Below, one piece after another: positions 15,283 through 17,752 of a stretch of DNA of 17,752 nt. Under the pieces are notes generated by a model. That model had not been told where the DNA came from. It saw only the letters and a list, made by a program, of their open reading frames with translations, and did not search any database. How positions within the stretch are numbered: the stretch's first letter is position 1; each line of letters starts with the position of its first letter. Location: the NCBI GenBank assembly GCA_026415985.1, contig JAOAGA010000032.1:1-17752 (forward strand), read 5' to 3'. The position numbers and the translations under genes are program-made. This DNA is from Pseudomonadota bacterium. Its GTDB lineage: Bacteria; CALINM01.

Positions 15283-17752
15283 ATGTTTAATAAAAAGACA
15301 ATTTACTTTGTTTTTTTCCTTTCCGGTCTTTCGGGTTTGATATATGAGCTTCTCTGGAGCCATTATTTAAAGACGTTTCTTGGTCATTCTGCCTATGCCC
15401 AATCTCTTGTTTTATGCATTTTTATGGGTGGAATGGCAGTCGGCTCTTTCTTATCAAGCAAGTTTTCTAATAAAATAAAACATCCATTAATGGTATATGC
15501 AATTATTGAAGGTTTTATAGGCTTTTTTGCTTTAATTTTTCATTATTTATTCAATGGAGTTGTATCAATATCCTATAACTATGTTTTTCCATGGATTGAA
15601 AACAGTTTGGGAATAATTATTTACAAAATAATTATTTCAAGTTTAATAATAACGCCTCAGACGATACTTCTTGGCATGACCTTTCCTATAATGAGCTATT
15701 TTTTTGTAAGAGACAATCAGGAAGATACCGGAAAGAGTGTAGCCATACTATATTTTTTTAATAGTATAGGTGCAGCTTTTGGTGTTTTTATCAGTGGTTT
15801 CTATCTTGTTGAAAATCTGGGAATGCCTTTCACGATGGCAGTTGGCGGGATTATTAATCTTTTGATATTTCTCTATATTTTCTTTAATGGTAAAAAAATA
15901 ATTGCTGTGGAACCACCTCTAATTAATAGAGAAGAATATGAAAATAAAAAAATTTTTACCGTTCTGTTTTTTGTAGCCTTTGGGACAGCCTTTTCGTCTT
16001 TTATTTATGAGATAGTTTGGATAAGAATGTTAATACTTGTTTTAGGCGGGTCAACTCATAACTTCGAAATAATGCTTTGTGCATTCATAACAGGCTTAGC
16101 ATTCGGAGGTTTGTATATAAGATTAAAAGCAGGATCTATAAAAAATCCCCTTTCTTATCTTGCGGCTGTTCAAGTTCTCATGGGAATATCTGCCATATCA
16201 ACACTTCCCTTTTATAATATAACTTTTAGCCTGATTTCCTATTTAATTGGTAACCTGCCTAAAAATGAGTTTGGCTATTATTTATTTAATTTAAGCAGTC
16301 ATTTGATATCCTTTTTGATAATGTTACCTGCAACATTTTTAGCGGGAATGACCTTTCCTTTAATTATATTAGCAATGAACAAAGAAGGCTATGGGGAAAA
16401 GTCAATTGGCTATGTTTATTCAATTAACACCATGGGTGCCATAATTGGAATTATATTTGCGGTTCATATAGGATTCCCATTTTTGGGTCTCAAAAACCTT
16501 CTTTTCTTTGGTGCAGTTATAGATGTTGCATTGGGACTTGGAATTATTTTCATATTTAATGTTTCTTTAAAACCTGTTTTCTCACCGAAATTGGTTACAG
16601 GCACAAGTACATCCATACTTTTGCTCGGTTTTTTCTTAATAAATCTTGATAGTTATAAACTGTCATCGGGAGTTTACAGGGAAGGAATTATTTTTAATCC
16701 CCGGGACTATAAACTATATTTTTATGAAGATGGCAAGACTGCAAGCATATCAGTAGTCGGAGACAGGGAATACTTAAGTATTAGAACTAACGGAAAATCT
16801 GATTCAGCCATAGCCTTAGATGAAAGACTTACACCATCAGCCGATGAATATACATGTATACTTGCAAGTGTGATTCCTTATTTATATAAACCAGACTCTC
16901 AGAATGTTGCTGTTATCGGCCTTGGAACGGGTCTTACTACTCAAACAGCCCTATTAAATCCCTCTGTCAAGGAAGTTGATACAATAGAGATTGAGAAAGA
17001 GGTAGTAACAGGTGCGAAAATATTCCTTAATAGAAATTATGGGGTCTTTAAAGATAAAAGAAGCAAGATATATATTGATGATGCTAAGACATTTTTTACA
17101 ACCCACAGACATAAATACGACATTATAATATCAGAACCGTCAAATCCGTGGATAAGCGGGGTATCTGCCTTGTTTTCCAATGAGTTTTATTCAATCGTTC
17201 GGAATTATTTAAACGAAGGAGGAATTCTTGTTCAATGGATTCAGTTATACGAGATAGATATCCCGCACATAGCATCGATTATAAAGGCCATATCTAAGAA
17301 CTTTGCTGACTATGCTCTGTATGTAACTACTGAAAACGAGATGCTTATTGTTTCAAGTAATAACCCTCTTGGATGCTTAAATGATAATATCTTAAAAGAT
17401 CCTCAAATGTATAGAGTTTTAAAAAGATTAAATATGACTACACTGGCAGATTTTCAGCTGAGAAAAATAGGAGAGAAAAAATATTTTGATAGTTTTTTCC
17501 ATTCCTTCGATGTTAGAGAAAACAGCGATTTTTACCCAATACTTGAGAGAAAGGCACCAAAACTCAGATTTTTTGGGCTTGGAGCAGGTCAGATAATTAA
17601 TTTAATTACTGGTCCCATTCCAATAACAAAAATACTTATGGATGATATTATGTCAACCGAAGATATAAATCTTACTCCCTACTTTCAGAGACCCTATCTT
17701 ATAAAAATTGCTTTTGGACTGCGAGACATTTTGTTAGATGGCAAAACTGAAC
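15283..17752 (+). CDS. Polytopic membrane protein fused to a spermidine-synthase-like domain (3' end outside window)
   Basis: Open from the ATG at 15283 to the window edge, 823 residues so far and unfinished. Seen: about 12-14 hydrophobic segments over residues 1-460, in two similar halves. GLIYELLW and SSFIYEIVW each open a half, and LGMTFPIM and AGMTFPLI recur. A soluble region at about 470-780 has a Rossmann methyltransferase-type core: VAVIGLGTG at about 542-550, acidic IEIE at about 568-571, and KYDIIISEPSNPWISG at about 611-626. This architecture is the known family of MFS-like proteins fused to a spermidine/spermine synthase domain. The classical aminopropyltransferase Asp-containing motif is replaced by SEPSNPW, so polyamine synthesis is doubtful and the substrate unknown. 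There is no speD nearby and no SD at the start. Confidence 0.85.
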   Translation, partial: MFNKKTIYFVFFLSGLSGLIYELLWSHYLKTFLGHSAYAQSLVLCIFMGGMAVGSFLSSKFSNKIKHPLMVYAIIEGFIGFFALIFHYLFNGVVSISYNYVFPWIENSLGIIIYKIIISSLIITPQTILLGMTFPIMSYFFVRDNQEDTGKSVAILYFFNSIGAAFGVFISGFYLVENLGMPFTMAVGGIINLLIFLYIFFNGKKIIAVEPPLINREEYENKKIFTVLFFVAFGTAFSSFIYEIVWIRMLILVLGGSTHNFEIMLCAFITGLAFGGLYIRLKAGSIKNPLSYLAAVQVLMGISAISTLPFYNITFSLISYLIGNLPKNEFGYYLFNLSSHLISFLIMLPATFLAGMTFPLIILAMNKEGYGEKSIGYVYSINTMGAIIGIIFAVHIGFPFLGLKNLLFFGAVIDVALGLGIIFIFNVSLKPVFSPKLVTGTSTSILLLGFFLINLDSYKLSSGVYREGIIFNPRDYKLYFYEDGKTASISVVGDREYLSIRTNGKSDSAIALDERLTPSADEYTCILASVIPYLYKPDSQNVAVIGLGTGLTTQTALLNPSVKEVDTIEIEKEVVTGAKIFLNRNYGVFKDKRSKIYIDDAKTFFTTHRHKYDIIISEPSNPWISGVSALFSNEFYSIVRNYLNEGGILVQWIQLYEIDIPHIASIIKAISKNFADYALYVTTENEMLIVSSNNPLGCLNDNILKDPQMYRVLKRLNMTTLADFQLRKIGEKKYFDSFFHSFDVRENSDFYPILERKAPKLRFFGLGAGQIINLITGPIPITKILMDDIMSTEDINLTPYFQRPYLIKIAFGLRDILLDGKTE

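Noticed and set aside
1-17752. tRNA, rRNA, CRISPR array, insertion sequence, prophage or riboswitch
   Set aside because: I saw no cloverleaf-like GGTTCGANTCC segment, spaced repeats, transposase or integrase motifs, or terminal inverted repeats. All gaps between genes are under 300 bp and hold only promoter- or terminator-like elements.

Overview
AT-rich bacterial chromosome segment with a dense set of housekeeping and metabolic genes. I see no phage, transposon, CRISPR, tRNA or rRNA signal. Several proteins carry export signals, and there is an NlpC/P60 envelope hydrolase and a periplasmic OB-like protein. Together with acetate activation and heavy use of AGA and ATA codons, this suits a low-GC, Gram-negative, probably anaerobic or respiratory lineage. 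Deferribacterota is my best guess, but that is inference and no marker here proves it.

Layout. (1) 1-505: 3' end of a MetE/UROD-like methyltransferase gene. (2) 508-5657: an acyl-CoA synthetase locus. A canonical acetyl-CoA synthetase on the minus strand is divergent from an IclR-family regulator, which is followed on the plus strand by a second, diverged AMP-forming acyl-CoA synthetase. (3) 5656-7791: an envelope locus. A signal-peptide DUF4124-type protein with two membrane segments is divergent from a secreted NlpC/P60 hydrolase, which overlaps the upstream region of a BCAM0308-type zinc-ribbon protein. (4) 7795-11328: a sulfur-transfer/tRNA-modification cluster, cysteine desulfurase - mnmA - mtaB. 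The desulfurase can supply the sulfur that MnmA puts on U34, and MtaB methylthiolates t6A37. (5) 11377-12655: an MFS transporter whose 3' end overlaps that of a minus-strand periplasmic OB-like protein. (6) 13305-15098: typA/bipA on the minus strand. (7) 15283-17752: a large membrane protein fused to a spermidine-synthase-like domain, running off the window.

The most notable pattern is in translation initiation. acsA, the IclR gene, the second synthetase, the zinc-ribbon gene, the OB-like gene and typA have Shine-Dalgarno (SD) sequences. In contrast, the DUF4124 gene, the NlpC/P60 gene, the desulfurase gene and the MFS gene have no SD, and a good sigma70-type promoter places the predicted transcription start at, or within a few bases of, the ATG. 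These look like leaderless mRNAs. The DUF4124/NlpC pair does this from two back-to-back promoters whose -35 boxes are 3 bp apart.

The second notable point is the paralogous synthetase. It has lost conserved glycines in its ATP-binding loop and hinge-adjacent motif and has changed three of the four acyl-pocket residues. It probably uses an acid other than acetate under control of the neighbouring IclR protein. I found no clear evidence for a wholly new multi-gene system.
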